Source: Plantibacter sp. PA-3-X8
GTDB taxonomy: Bacteria; Actinomycetota; Actinomycetes; Actinomycetales; Microbacteriaceae
DNA: 64,000 bases
Reading direction: 5' to 3'
Assembly (NCBI RefSeq): GCF_003856975.1
Contig: NZ_CP033107.1
Span: forward strand, 3,968,001-4,032,000
Shown here: one piece after another, positions 1-8,583 of the stretch
Numbering within the stretch: the first letter of the stretch is position 1
Layout: each line of letters starts with the position of its first letter
Notes under the pieces: model-generated
The model's input: only the letters and a program-made list of their open reading frames with translations
Told to the model about the DNA's origin: nothing
Database searches by the model: none
Program-made: the position numbers and the translations under genes

Positions 1-26
1 TTTTCCGCAAGATAGTCGGTCCCCTT

Positions 27-50
27 GGTCCCTGAGCCTGTCGAAGGGCC
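27..50. repeat. REP-like element, single arm
   Basis: A GGTCCCTGAGCCTGTCGAAG arm identical in core to those at seven other intergenic loci in this window. It lies upstream of the first small gene and is not expanded into a tandem array here. The rest of bases 1-118 shows no gene. Confidence 0.75.
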
Positions 51-118
51 AAGAACCGCCGCCCGCGCACCCTGTCAAGCCTGCTCACGCGCGCTCGCGT
101 ACCTCTTAACCTGTCCCC

Positions 119-298
119 ATGACGAACGACACGAACGACACCGACCAGAACAGCAGCGAGGGAACGCCGAAGCCGGGCGGCCTGGGCGAGAACCAGACCA
201 TCCCCAACAGCGAGGACGGCCTCGCGGTCGGTCACGACCCCGACGCCTCGAACTTCAACCAGGAGGAGGACCCCGACCACCCGAGCGACGACGCGTAG
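119..298 (+). CDS. Small acidic hypothetical protein (59 aa)
   Basis: ATG at 119, stop TAG at 296-298, giving 59 residues dominated by D, E, N, G and P (N-terminus MTNDTNDTDQ, C-terminus HPSDDA). It has no hydrophobic segment and no cysteine, so it is probably cytosolic and disordered. Codon use fits the host, and a perfect hairpin follows 12 bases after the stop, which supports a real transcription unit. I do not recognise a characterised family; small Asp/Glu/Asn-rich proteins of this kind are common in actinobacteria. The longer frame-shifted reading starting at 25 across the same DNA is a shadow. Confidence 0.6.
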   Translation: MTNDTNDTDQNSSEGTPKPGGLGENQTIPNSEDGLAVGHDPDASNFNQEEDPDHPSDDA

Positions 299-310
299 GG
301 TCCGGGAACG

Positions 311-352
311 ACGAAACGGCGGCCGGTGCAGAAGCACCGGCCGCCGTTTCGT
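311..352. terminator. Bidirectional hairpin terminator with perfect 19-bp stem
   Basis: Bases 311-329 and 334-352 are exactly complementary (ACGAAACGGCGGCCGGTGC arm) around an AGAA loop. A-rich sequence precedes and T-rich sequence ends the stem. It lies between the convergent 119-298 (+) and 376-918 (-) genes and can serve both. Confidence 0.9.
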
Positions 353-375
353 GTGCGGCGTGAGCCGCGGTGTGG

Positions 376-918
376 CTAGGCCGCGAGCGAAGCGCGCTGG
401 CGACGAACCATCACGAGGACCGCGATGAGCGCTGCGCCGAGCGCGACTGCGCCGGCTGCACCCCAGACGACGAACGCCGGAGCGCCGAAGCCGGTGTCAG
501 CGAGGTCGTTGTCGTTGCCGCCCGAGCCGGAGCCGGCAGCGGTGACGGTGAGGGTCGCGTTCACGGTGACGAGCGAGGTCAGGCCGGTGGCCGTGACCGT
601 GTACGTGCCGGACGCGTTGCTGGGGAGCGTCACGTTGAGGTTGACGGCGCCCGTTCCGGAAGCCGTCTTCTGGAGCGACTTCGAGTCGACCGCCGCGAGG
701 GTGGCGCCCGAGGCGTTCTCACCGGTCAGCGTGAACGAGACCGTCTCGCCGGGCTGGAAGGATCCGGCGGTGAAGGCGACCGTGCTGGTGCCGCCCGGCG
801 TGATCGTGCCACTGACCGTGACGGATCCGTCGGGAGCGTAGAAGGCGTTGGCTGCGACAGGCGCGATGAACAGGCCCGCGAGGACCAGCGCGAAGATCGC
901 GGTGATTTTCTTGATCAT
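376..918 (-). CDS. LAxTG-anchored cell-surface protein with Ig-like domain
   Basis: A 180-aa secreted protein. The N-terminus (MIKKITAIFALVLAGLFIAP) is a signal peptide ending near VAANA. The middle is a Thr/Ser/Val-rich beta-sandwich-like domain (about residues 30-130), followed by a short Gly/Asn linker. The C-terminus carries LADTG, a hydrophobic stretch of about 22 residues and an RRQR tail. LAxTG is the signal read by class E sortases of high-GC actinobacteria, so covalent wall anchoring is inferred. The start is supported by AGGGGA eight bases upstream. The ligand or partner is unknown. Two other proteins here (18016-19581 and 24676-25761) have the same architecture; no sortase gene is present in the window. 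Confidence 0.85.
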   Translation of the reverse strand: MIKKITAIFALVLAGLFIAPVAANAFYAPDGSVTVSGTITPGGTSTVAFTAGSFQPGETVSFTLTGENASGATLAAVDSKSLQKTASGTGAVNLNVTLPSNASGTYTVTATGLTSLVTVNATLTVTAAGSGSGGNDNDLADTGFGAPAFVVWGAAGAVALGAALIAVLVMVRRQRASLAA

Positions 919-1060
919 GAGTGTCCCCTTGAAGGCGTTGCAGGTGTGCTGGTGCGATGACAGTGCTGTAGCCGACCGCCTTGACGCTGTCGTCGTGCGG
1001 CGGAAGTAGATCGTGCCTCCCCGACACCCCCCGAAAACGGGTCAAGAGCGACAACAGTCC

Positions 1061-2977
1061 TTACTGTAGAGCAAATTCACAGTTAATGGACGCCTGTTGT
1101 GTTTCAGAGAGATGAACTTTCGGCGTGGCCACGACTTCCGGGGTTCCCGATGCGTCATACGCCGTCACACCGAGGTCGACGGTCGTGCTCTCGCCAGGCG
1201 CGAGTTCGATCGCGAACTGCGTGATCGGGAACTCACCGTCGCTCGCCGGCTGCGATGGGAGCACTGCCCCATCGCGCTCGACGCCGCCCGGCATGGACCC
1301 GGGGGGCGCATAGACGATCACCCGGAACCGGAAGCTGCCCTTGGGTACGCCGTACTGGCCTTGGCCGGTGATGTAGTCGTTGAGCGTCGTCGCCGCGTCA
1401 GCAGGTGCAGTGTTCGTCAGGGTCAATCGCAGGCCGAGGAGTCTTCCGTCGGGGCCGCACTGCGCCGTCCCGACAGCCGCCTGCACGTCGAGGTAGTAGC
1501 CCATCTTGCTGCCGGTGGCGTCGTTGATGTACACGCCGAACGCGTTGGGCGCCTGGGCCGCGGTCGGCAGCAGGTCTGTCAGCGTCGTCCCGTCCAGCAG
1601 GGCCTGTTCCGTCTCGGCCGCATTCCAGATCAACACCCGTCGTTCCGAACCGGCTTTCGCAAGCGCACCGATGAACGCGGTCGGGTCGAAGTTCCCGGAG
1701 GCGATCCGGTCGAAGACCGCACCCGACGCCGCAGCGAAGAACGCGTCCTGATCGGGACCGGCCGGGTACCGGATGTACACCTCGTTGAGCAATAGGGCGG
1801 CCGCGTTCGCCGAGGTCAGCTCGTCGCCGGTCGCGAGCGGGATCGGGCCGGTCGCGTCGAGCAGGTAGCCGAGGGCGACCGGATCGATGCTGAGCACACC
1901 GTCGACCCGGGTTCCGAATCGCTCGAGCCACATCTCGGAGGCCAGCTGGGCCGATTCCTGGAACCGGGGCGTCAGCGTGACGTTCTGCAACCATCGACCG
2001 GTGATGTTCCCGTAGATGCCGGCCGTGTCGCTCGCGAGTGGCAACACCGGTTCCGGGAACCGCGGGAAGTCGGCGGTGGACGCCTGCTGCAACAACGTGA
2101 TGCGTCCGCCATCGGTCCCGATGGGCGCGGGCGCGCCGGGGTTCCCGCCACTCGCGCGCGGCTCGGCCGGGTTCTGGAACATCACGAGGTACGTGCGCGG
2201 TCCGTCGGCGCCGAGCATGGCCGGCATCAGGTCGATCGCGCGTCTCGCCGCGTCCACGGTGTCGGCGGTCTCGGTGAGGACGGGCCGCAACTGGTCGACC
2301 GCGCCTCGGACCTGGCTGATGAGCAGGCCGTCGTCGATCGTCCGCACTCGCTTGGCAGCACCTTCCAGAGCGTCGTCAGCCTTGCGCACGTCCTCTTGCG
2401 CGTCGACGATCGGCTGGAGCGGCACCGCGCCGTCGACGGGCTTGAACAGTTCCGGGCGCAACGGGCCGGCGAGGTTCACGAGCGGCGTGATGGCGCCGAC
2501 CGCGACGTCTTCGGTCGCCCCGGCCAACTCGCGGACGGCGGTGAGGTTCGGCCCGACCCATGGGACGACCTCAGCGGCTCGCCAGATCGGATCGCTCGTG
2601 AGGCCGGCGGCCGATCGCGCATGCGCAGCCAGCTCGCGTGCGGTCTTGCCGGCCGCACCGGGGTCGTCGGCGACGACCTGCTCGCGAACCGTCTGTGCCA
2701 GCGGAACGGCCGCTTCGAGCTCGCCCTTGGCGAGGAACGCGCGCACGCCGATCCAAGCCACGGCGGCGATGACGACGAGGACGAGACCACCGACGATGAG
2801 CAGCGTCCTGCGACGGCGCACCTTCAGCCGCTCGTCACGCGCACCCTCCCGGCGACGGGCGCGCGAACTGGCGCTCGATCTGCGGCGAGAGCCGTCAGCG
2901 CGACTCGACCCCTCGGACCGTCGGGCGGCGGGGCGATCGCCGGAAGATGAACGACGGTCGTCGGATGGGGACGGCAT
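1061..2977 (-). CDS. DUF4012 domain-containing membrane protein
   Basis: 638 aa. Residues 1-55 are Ser/Arg-rich and cytosolic. One membrane segment follows at about 58-80 (TLLIVGGLVLVVIAAVAWIG), and the remainder is extracellular and matches the DUF4012 family layout, including a conserved-looking YLVMFQNPAEPRASGG stretch near residue 270. DUF4012 proteins are typically found beside exopolysaccharide genes, which fits the EPS locus starting at 3887; the molecular function is not established. It begins five bases after the CPBP gene ends, so the two form an operon transcribed away from the EPS cluster. Confidence 0.85.
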   Translation of the reverse strand: MPSPSDDRRSSSGDRPAARRSEGSSRADGSRRRSSASSRARRREGARDERLKVRRRRTLLIVGGLVLVVIAAVAWIGVRAFLAKGELEAAVPLAQTVREQVVADDPGAAGKTARELAAHARSAAGLTSDPIWRAAEVVPWVGPNLTAVRELAGATEDVAVGAITPLVNLAGPLRPELFKPVDGAVPLQPIVDAQEDVRKADDALEGAAKRVRTIDDGLLISQVRGAVDQLRPVLTETADTVDAARRAIDLMPAMLGADGPRTYLVMFQNPAEPRASGGNPGAPAPIGTDGGRITLLQQASTADFPRFPEPVLPLASDTAGIYGNITGRWLQNVTLTPRFQESAQLASEMWLERFGTRVDGVLSIDPVALGYLLDATGPIPLATGDELTSANAAALLLNEVYIRYPAGPDQDAFFAAASGAVFDRIASGNFDPTAFIGALAKAGSERRVLIWNAAETEQALLDGTTLTDLLPTAAQAPNAFGVYINDATGSKMGYYLDVQAAVGTAQCGPDGRLLGLRLTLTNTAPADAATTLNDYITGQGQYGVPKGSFRFRVIVYAPPGSMPGGVERDGAVLPSQPASDGEFPITQFAIELAPGESTTVDLGVTAYDASGTPEVVATPKVHLSETQQASINCEFALQ

Positions 2978-2982
2978 GGGCG

Positions 2983-3816
2983 CTATTCAATCACGACGCC
3001 TGTTCCACCGGTCACGGCGGTCACACCGAGCACGAGGAGCGAGGCATTGAAGACGATGTGCGTCACGATGGCCGGACCGAGGCGCCCGGTGAGGACTGCG
3101 GCGGCGCCGGCGCCGAGGCCGACGAGGAACGTCCCGACACCGGTGACGAGTGCTTCCGACGGCCCGCTGGCGACCACGACGTGGAGCGAAGCGAACAGCG
3201 CTGCCGAGGTCACGACGGCGATCCAAGCCGCCCGGCCGGGCATACTGCCGCGCACCGATCGCAACAGCAGTCCTCGGAAGAACAGCTCCTCCACGACGGG
3301 GGCGATCACCGTGGCCGCAAGCACCGCGACGATGAACGAGATCACGATGAGCGCACTCCCGGTCGGCGCTCCGCCGCCGGCCGTCGCCGGCAATGAGCCG
3401 TAGACGACCACCTCGAGGACACTGACGACGATGCGGAGGAGGAGCCCCGCGGCCAGCCCCCAGAGCAGGTCGATCGGTCGGAAGGCGAGGCCGATCACCG
3501 GCGCGCTTCCACGAGGAGCCGAGACGGCGAACCGGGCGAGCAGCACCGCACCGACAAGCGGGACCCACACGAGCAGGTAGCCGCCGAGCGCGTCGAACGG
3601 CTGCGGGAGCTGCATGCCAGCTCGCATGGTCGCGGCCAGGAGCGCCGCGGCCGCGAGCCCGATGAGCGCGATGGTCAGCCGCATTCTGGCGCGTCGCGCG
3701 TCCGTGCTCGAAGGGGTTCCCAGGTCGTCCGTCACGGTCGCAAAGCTACGCCACGCGTCGACTCGCTCGATCACGACGCTCGGGAACAGTTGACGGTTTG
3801 TGGCACCATGGCTCAC
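2983..3816 (-). CDS. CPBP family intramembrane glutamic endopeptidase
   Basis: 277-aa multi-pass membrane protein. The family motif EExxxR is present at E176-E177 and R181 (VVEELFFRG), followed by the second motif region and a conserved His in ATVIAP.../THIVFN segments. This matches CPBP (CAAX protease and bacteriocin-processing) proteins, which cleave or process peptides within the membrane. The GTG start at 3816 is chosen because GAGGGGG lies just upstream; an internal GTG at 3735 giving 250 aa is possible. It is divergent from the EPS kinase gene at 3887 and followed at once by the DUF4012 gene. The substrate is unknown. Confidence 0.85.
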   Translation of the reverse strand: MSHGATNRQLFPSVVIERVDAWRSFATVTDDLGTPSSTDARRARMRLTIALIGLAAAALLAATMRAGMQLPQPFDALGGYLLVWVPLVGAVLLARFAVSAPRGSAPVIGLAFRPIDLLWGLAAGLLLRIVVSVLEVVVYGSLPATAGGGAPTGSALIVISFIVAVLAATVIAPVVEELFFRGLLLRSVRGSMPGRAAWIAVVTSAALFASLHVVVASGPSEALVTGVGTFLVGLGAGAAAVLTGRLGPAIVTHIVFNASLLVLGVTAVTGGTGVVIE

Positions 3817-3886
3817 AACCCCCTCTTCGGGGCCGCCTCCAACCGAGGTGCCATGCTCTCCCCTCTGACTGATCGGATGCCACCGC

Positions 3887-5269
3887 GTGGAGCTTCGTGA
3901 CTATCTCCGTGTCCTTCGCAAGTACTGGGTGCTGATCGTCGCGCTCGCGCTACTCGGGGTCGCGATCGCAGCGACCTACTCGCTCGTCAAGACGCCCGAG
4001 TACAGCTCATCGGCGAAGGTGTTCGTCTCGACGCAGTCCAGCGACAACGTGCAGGAACTGGCCCAGGGCAACGCCTTCACACAGCAGCGGGTGAAGACCT
4101 ACGCCGACCTCGTGAGCACCCCGATCGTGCTGCTCCCCGTCGTCGGCTCCCTGGAACTCAACATCACGGCGGGCGAGCTCGCTCAGCAGCTCACCGCTTC
4201 GGCGCCGCTCGACACGACGCTCATCGAGATCACGGCCATGAACCCCGACCCCGTGTTGGCCGCTGAGATCGCCAACACCACGGCGGAGAGCCTCACGGCT
4301 GTCGTGTCGAAGATCGAGACGCCGGAAGACGGGGCGTCCAGCCCGGTCAAGCTGACTTTGGTGCAGCAGGCCGGCGTCCCGAACACCCCGGTGAGCCCGA
4401 ACGTCCCCCTCAACATCGCGCTCGGCCTGCTCGTCGGCCTCGCGATCGGTGTCGGTTTCGCCGTGCTGAAGGAGACGCTCGACACTCGCATCCGCAACGA
4501 GCGCGACGTCGAAGGTGTCACGGACATCCCGCTCATGGGCGGCATCGCGTGGGACCCGAAGGCGAAGCAGCGTCCGCTCATCGTGCAGGCCGACCCGAAG
4601 AGCCCGCGCGCCGAGTCGTTCCGCAGCCTCCGGACGAACCTGCAGTTCCTCGACGTCACCGACCAGCCACGCAGCTACGTCATCACGTCGTCCATCCAGA
4701 GCGAGGGGAAGAGCACGACGGCGGCGAACCTGGCGATCGCGCTGTCGGATGCCGGCCACAAGGTCGTCCTGATCGACGCGGACCTCCGCCGCCCGAAGCT
4801 CGCGAACTACTTCGACATCGAGGGCGCAGTCGGCCTGAGCGACGTCCTCATCCGTCGGGCCACCCTCGACGACACGATGCAGCAGTGGGGACGTGGCTTG
4901 CTGCAGATCCTCCCAGCCGGTGCCGTACCGCCGAACCCGAGTGAGCTGCTCGGTTCCGTCGTGATGCAGAAGCTGATCCGTGGGCTGGAGCAGCAGTTCG
5001 ACTACGTGATCATCGACGCACCGCCACTCCTGCCGGTCACCGACGGTGCACTGCTCGCGCGGCACACCGGTGGGGCGCTCGTCGTCGTCGCAGCCGGCCG
5101 GACCCACAAGAACCAGCTCAAGGGTGCACTCGAATCACTGGCGCATGTGAACGCCTCGGTCGCCGGACTCGTCATGACCATGGTGCCGACGAAGGGCCCT
5201 GACGCCTACGGGTACGCACGCTACGGCTACGGAGCCGGGTACGGCTACGCCGAGGATGTGAAGAAGTGA
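3887..5269 (+). CDS. Polysaccharide co-polymerase with tyrosine autokinase domain (Wzz/BY-kinase)
   Basis: 460 aa in one chain, combining both halves of the export regulator. Residues about 13-33 and 175-195 are the two membrane helices of a Wzz-type chain-length domain. The cytosolic part has a BY-kinase ATPase with Walker A near 271 (SEGKSTTAANL), Walker A' near 293 (LIDADLRRP) and Walker B near 373 (IIDAPPLLPVTDG). The last 20 residues hold six tyrosines (YGYARYGYGAGYGY), the usual autophosphorylation cluster. The GTG start is five bases inside a short overlapping frame and gives the standard MELRDYLRVLRKYW start of the family. The next gene, its presumed phosphatase, overlaps it by four bases (GTGA). 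Confidence 0.93.
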   Translation: MELRDYLRVLRKYWVLIVALALLGVAIAATYSLVKTPEYSSSAKVFVSTQSSDNVQELAQGNAFTQQRVKTYADLVSTPIVLLPVVGSLELNITAGELAQQLTASAPLDTTLIEITAMNPDPVLAAEIANTTAESLTAVVSKIETPEDGASSPVKLTLVQQAGVPNTPVSPNVPLNIALGLLVGLAIGVGFAVLKETLDTRIRNERDVEGVTDIPLMGGIAWDPKAKQRPLIVQADPKSPRAESFRSLRTNLQFLDVTDQPRSYVITSSIQSEGKSTTAANLAIALSDAGHKVVLIDADLRRPKLANYFDIEGAVGLSDVLIRRATLDDTMQQWGRGLLQILPAGAVPPNPSELLGSVVMQKLIRGLEQQFDYVIIDAPPLLPVTDGALLARHTGGALVVVAAGRTHKNQLKGALESLAHVNASVAGLVMTMVPTKGPDAYGYARYGYGAGYGYAEDVKK

Positions 5270-5865
5270 CCGGTTCCTCTGGGACCCCTTCTCGCCCGTT
5301 CTCGGTCCTCTTCGTCTGCACCGGCAACATCTGCCGCTCCGCACTGGGCGCGCAGATCCTCACCGCGCGGCTCGCGGCCGCCGGCGTCACCGCGGGTGGC
5401 CGGCCGATCGCCGTGTCGAGCGCGGGGACGGGCGTCGGCCAGGGCCTCGAGATGCCCCACGAGGTGGTCGAGCAGTCGCGTCGGTTCGGCGGATCACCGG
5501 AAGGCCACGTCCCCACACCGCTCGACCGCGACCTCGTGGCCGATGCCGACTTGATCCTGACGGCGACCCGCGAACACCGCAGCGTCGTGGCACGGCTCCT
5601 CCCCCGAGCCTCCCGCGTCACGTTCACCGTGCCCCAGTTCGCGAGGCTCGTCGCAGAGACCCACGTCGTCTCCGACCCCTGGACGCTCGTCGAGGAGGTC
5701 GCCGCGCAGCGTGGCTCCGTCCCGCCGCCCGAGGACGCGGAGGACGACGACATCGAAGACCCCTACCGCCGGAGCGCGTCCACCTACGCGCGGGTCGGCG
5801 ACCAGATCCACGACCACGTCTCCGTCATCGCGGATCGACTCGCTCAGGCGGGCGACCGAGCGTGA
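5266..5865 (+). CDS. Low-molecular-weight protein tyrosine phosphatase
   Basis: 199 aa. The P-loop CX5R is at C18-R24 (CTGNICR) and the general-acid Asp is likely in DPYRRS near residue 165. Such enzymes dephosphorylate the BY-kinase tyrosine tail and so control polymer length or export; the GTGA overlap with the kinase gene supports this pairing. The protein is longer than the usual 150 aa owing to a C-terminal acidic insert (EDAEDDDIED). It is cytosolic. Confidence 0.92.
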   Translation: MTGSSGTPSRPFSVLFVCTGNICRSALGAQILTARLAAAGVTAGGRPIAVSSAGTGVGQGLEMPHEVVEQSRRFGGSPEGHVPTPLDRDLVADADLILTATREHRSVVARLLPRASRVTFTVPQFARLVAETHVVSDPWTLVEEVAAQRGSVPPPEDAEDDDIEDPYRRSASTYARVGDQIHDHVSVIADRLAQAGDRA

Positions 5866-6869
5866 CGCCCAAGCAGAGCAGGTCCACATATCGCGCGGGC
5901 GATCGCAAGGAGACCTTCTGGGATCGGCTCGGCTCCAAACGTCGGACGCTGGCGATCATCGGGCTGGTGCTGTTCCTCATCGCCGACGTCGTCCTCGTGG
6001 GGCTCGCCCTCACGGCCAACGGCCGCAGCACTGAGGAGCCGACGCAGCGCCCGATTCCGACGTTCGGCGGGACACCGTCGGCCACCGCCTCACCGGAGGT
6101 CACCGAGGAGCCCGTTGCCGCTGAGTCGACCGAGCGGTTCATGGCTGCTGGGAACGCCACGGTCCTCTGGCGTGCGACACAGGGCACCTGCGAAGTTCCC
6201 GCCGTCGTCGAGCGCAGCGAGGACGCGGGGGTCACCTGGGCAGTGATCCCGACCGCCCAGGCGTTCGACCTCCGCGTCGTCTACGCCCTCACGGCGACGA
6301 GCGAGGACGAGGTGCAACTCGTCGGATCAGCCGGGTCGGAGTGCGCGGTGGGCGGATTCTCGTCGACCGACGCCGGCGACACCTGGGACTCCTCGCCCGA
6401 ACTGCTCTCGACCGTCGCGTACCAGACACCGCTGGCGCCGGACGGCTCCACCGCCGTCGTCATGGCGGGTCAGCCGGTCGCGGCACCGTGCCCGGTCGTC
6501 GAGGTGCTCGCGGCAGACGAAACCCGCACCGTGACGGCCTGCTCTGCGGTCCTCGCCGAATGGGATGCGTCGAACGGCTCATGGACAGCTATTCCGTTCG
6601 CCGGCATCCATGCCGTTGAGCTGCAGCCCGATCAGATCCTGTTCGCCGCCCGTGGAGTCACCGGTTGCACGGGCCTCGGAGTGCTCCGCGTGCCCGGCGC
6701 GACCCTGACCGCCACGTCCGCGCCAGAGGAGGTCTCGTGCATCGCTGACGCCGATCTCGCAGCACCGGCTGCACTCACGTCGGCGGACGGTGTGAGCTGG
6801 CTCTGGGTAGGCGAAACGCTCTTCAGCTCGTCCGACGGCGGCGTCTCATGGGCCTCGGTCGGGTCCTGA
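5862..6869 (+). CDS. Membrane-anchored Asp-box (BNR) beta-propeller-like protein
   Basis: 335 aa, GTG start in a GTGA overlap with the phosphatase. Residues about 30-52 form a single membrane anchor, followed by a Pro/Thr/Ser linker and an extracellular domain. Three Asp-box-like motifs are visible (SEDAGVTW, STDAGDTW, SSDGGVSW), as in sialidase/BNR and sortilin-type propellers. No catalytic residue set can be assigned. Translational coupling to kinase and phosphatase implies a role in polysaccharide assembly or surface binding, but that is inference. Confidence 0.7.
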   Translation: MTPKQSRSTYRAGDRKETFWDRLGSKRRTLAIIGLVLFLIADVVLVGLALTANGRSTEEPTQRPIPTFGGTPSATASPEVTEEPVAAESTERFMAAGNATVLWRATQGTCEVPAVVERSEDAGVTWAVIPTAQAFDLRVVYALTATSEDEVQLVGSAGSECAVGGFSSTDAGDTWDSSPELLSTVAYQTPLAPDGSTAVVMAGQPVAAPCPVVEVLAADETRTVTACSAVLAEWDASNGSWTAIPFAGIHAVELQPDQILFAARGVTGCTGLGVLRVPGATLTATSAPEEVSCIADADLAAPAALTSADGVSWLWVGETLFSSSDGGVSWASVGS

Positions 6870-7074
6870 GAACGTCGAACGACACCTGACGCCCAGTAGG
6901 GTTTCCCCTACAGTTGTCGCGATTGTGGCCCAACTGGGGCACAACCGCCAAAAAGGGGACAGATGTCGGCCATCCAGACCGCTAATGTCAACAACACCGA
7001 TACATTCGCGTATCGAAACGCCGCTTTCCTCTCTCGTCATCAGTAGTAATTACGTGTTCCACCACGGAGACCGC
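6870..7074 (+). other. Intergenic leader of the priming transferase gene
   Basis: This 204-base gap is the largest inside the forward EPS gene run and may hold an internal promoter. The reading frame is open back to 6925, but the upstream codons are unlike the host. I see no hairpin or strong promoter. Confidence 0.4.
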
Positions 7075-8583
7075 ATGTTGTCGCAGCCTTCCGTGCCGCT
7101 GCCAACGACGCCCGCGAGCACTTCCCCCGCCCCCAAGCCCGTCGTCGTGCGTGATTGGCGGCGTGTGTATGCGAACCGTCTCGCCTTGACCGATGCGCTG
7201 GTGCTCATCTGGGTGGTCTTCGGGACGCAGCTCGTGTGGTTCGACTTCGACCAGGAGACGACCTCGGTGGGGTTCGACGCCGCGCGGGTGGCAGTGAACT
7301 ACACGGTCATCTCATTGGTCCTGATCGGTGCATGGATGATCGTCCTCAGGGTGTTCGGCACCCGCGAGGCCCGCATCGTCGGGAGCGGCAACACCGAGTA
7401 CAAGCTCATCGCCGATGCCAGTATCCGACTCTTCGGACTCGTCGCGATCGTCGCGTTCCTCTTCAAGCTCGACCTCGCCCGTGGGTACTTCCTCCTCGCG
7501 TTCCCCCTCGGCATCCTCGTCCTCCTGCTGTCGCGCTGGATGTGGCGGCAGTGGCTGTCAGTGCAGCGCGCGCGGGGTAACTACTCCTCGCGCGTCCTCC
7601 TCGTCGGGTCAGCCGACTCCGCGGAGCACATCGCCGGGGAGTTGGGCCGTTCGACGGACTCGGGCTACCGCGTCGTCGGTGCCTGCATTCCGACGGGCAA
7701 GGTCGGCGGCACGCTCGGGTCCACGACGATCCCGGTCTCCGGCACCGTCGACACCGTGCTGCAGGCACTCGAAGCGACAGGTGCAGACACGGTCATCATC
7801 ACGAGTTCCGATGAACTCACGCCAGTGCGGGTCCGACAGCTCAGCTGGAGTCTCGAGCCGGGCCGCCAGCACCTCATCGTCGCGCCGAGCCTCACCGACA
7901 TCGGTGGCCCTCGCATCCACACGCGCCCCGTCGCCGGCCTGCCGCTCATCCACGTGGAGACACCGCGTTATGAGGGACGGAAGCGGTTCTCGAAGCGGTT
8001 CTTCGACATCCTCGGTTCCGGCGCGATCCTGCTCGTCGCGTCGCCGATCCTCCTTGTCGTCGCTCTCCTCGTGAAGTTCACCAGCCCCGGACCGGTGCTG
8101 TACCGCCAGGAGCGGGTCGGGCTCAACGGTGAGCCGTTCAACATGCTCAAGTTCCGCTCCATGCGCGTCAACGCCGACGCCGAGCTGGCCGCGTTGCTCG
8201 CCCAGCAGGGCACGAGCGATCGCCCGCTGTTCAAGGTGCAAAACGACCCACGCTTGACCCGCGTCGGCGCCACCCTCCGGAAGTTCTCGCTCGACGAGTT
8301 CCCCCAGCTCATCAACGTGTTCCGCGGCGACATGAGCCTGGTCGGCCCGCGCCCGCAGCGCGAGGGCGAGGTCGCGCTCTATGACTCCGCGGCGAAGCGC
8401 CGCCTCATCGTGCAGCCCGGCATGACGGGCCTCTGGCAGGTCAGCGGCCGCTCGGCCCTCAGCTGGGAGGACGCGATCCGACTGGACTTGTACTACGTCG
8501 AGAACTGGTCACTCATGGGCGACGTCGTCATCCTCTGGCGCACCATCCGGGCCGTCGTGGCTCCGGGCAAGGAAGCCCACTGA
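7075..8583 (+). CDS. Polyprenyl-phosphate sugar-1-phosphate transferase (EPS priming)
   Basis: 502 aa. Four to five N-terminal membrane helices (about residues 30-150) lead into a nucleotide-binding-like central domain and a final helix near 310. The cytosolic catalytic domain carries the signatures KFRSMR, DEFPQLINVFRGDMSLVGPRP and QPGMTGLWQVSGRS. It transfers a sugar-1-phosphate from a nucleotide sugar to undecaprenyl phosphate, the first step of repeat-unit assembly. ATG 7075 is preferred over the upstream open frame because GGAGA lies five bases before it. The next glycosyltransferase starts within its stop (TGATG). Confidence 0.93.
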   Translation: MLSQPSVPLPTTPASTSPAPKPVVVRDWRRVYANRLALTDALVLIWVVFGTQLVWFDFDQETTSVGFDAARVAVNYTVISLVLIGAWMIVLRVFGTREARIVGSGNTEYKLIADASIRLFGLVAIVAFLFKLDLARGYFLLAFPLGILVLLLSRWMWRQWLSVQRARGNYSSRVLLVGSADSAEHIAGELGRSTDSGYRVVGACIPTGKVGGTLGSTTIPVSGTVDTVLQALEATGADTVIITSSDELTPVRVRQLSWSLEPGRQHLIVAPSLTDIGGPRIHTRPVAGLPLIHVETPRYEGRKRFSKRFFDILGSGAILLVASPILLVVALLVKFTSPGPVLYRQERVGLNGEPFNMLKFRSMRVNADAELAALLAQQGTSDRPLFKVQNDPRLTRVGATLRKFSLDEFPQLINVFRGDMSLVGPRPQREGEVALYDSAAKRRLIVQPGMTGLWQVSGRSALSWEDAIRLDLYYVENWSLMGDVVILWRTIRAVVAPGKEAH

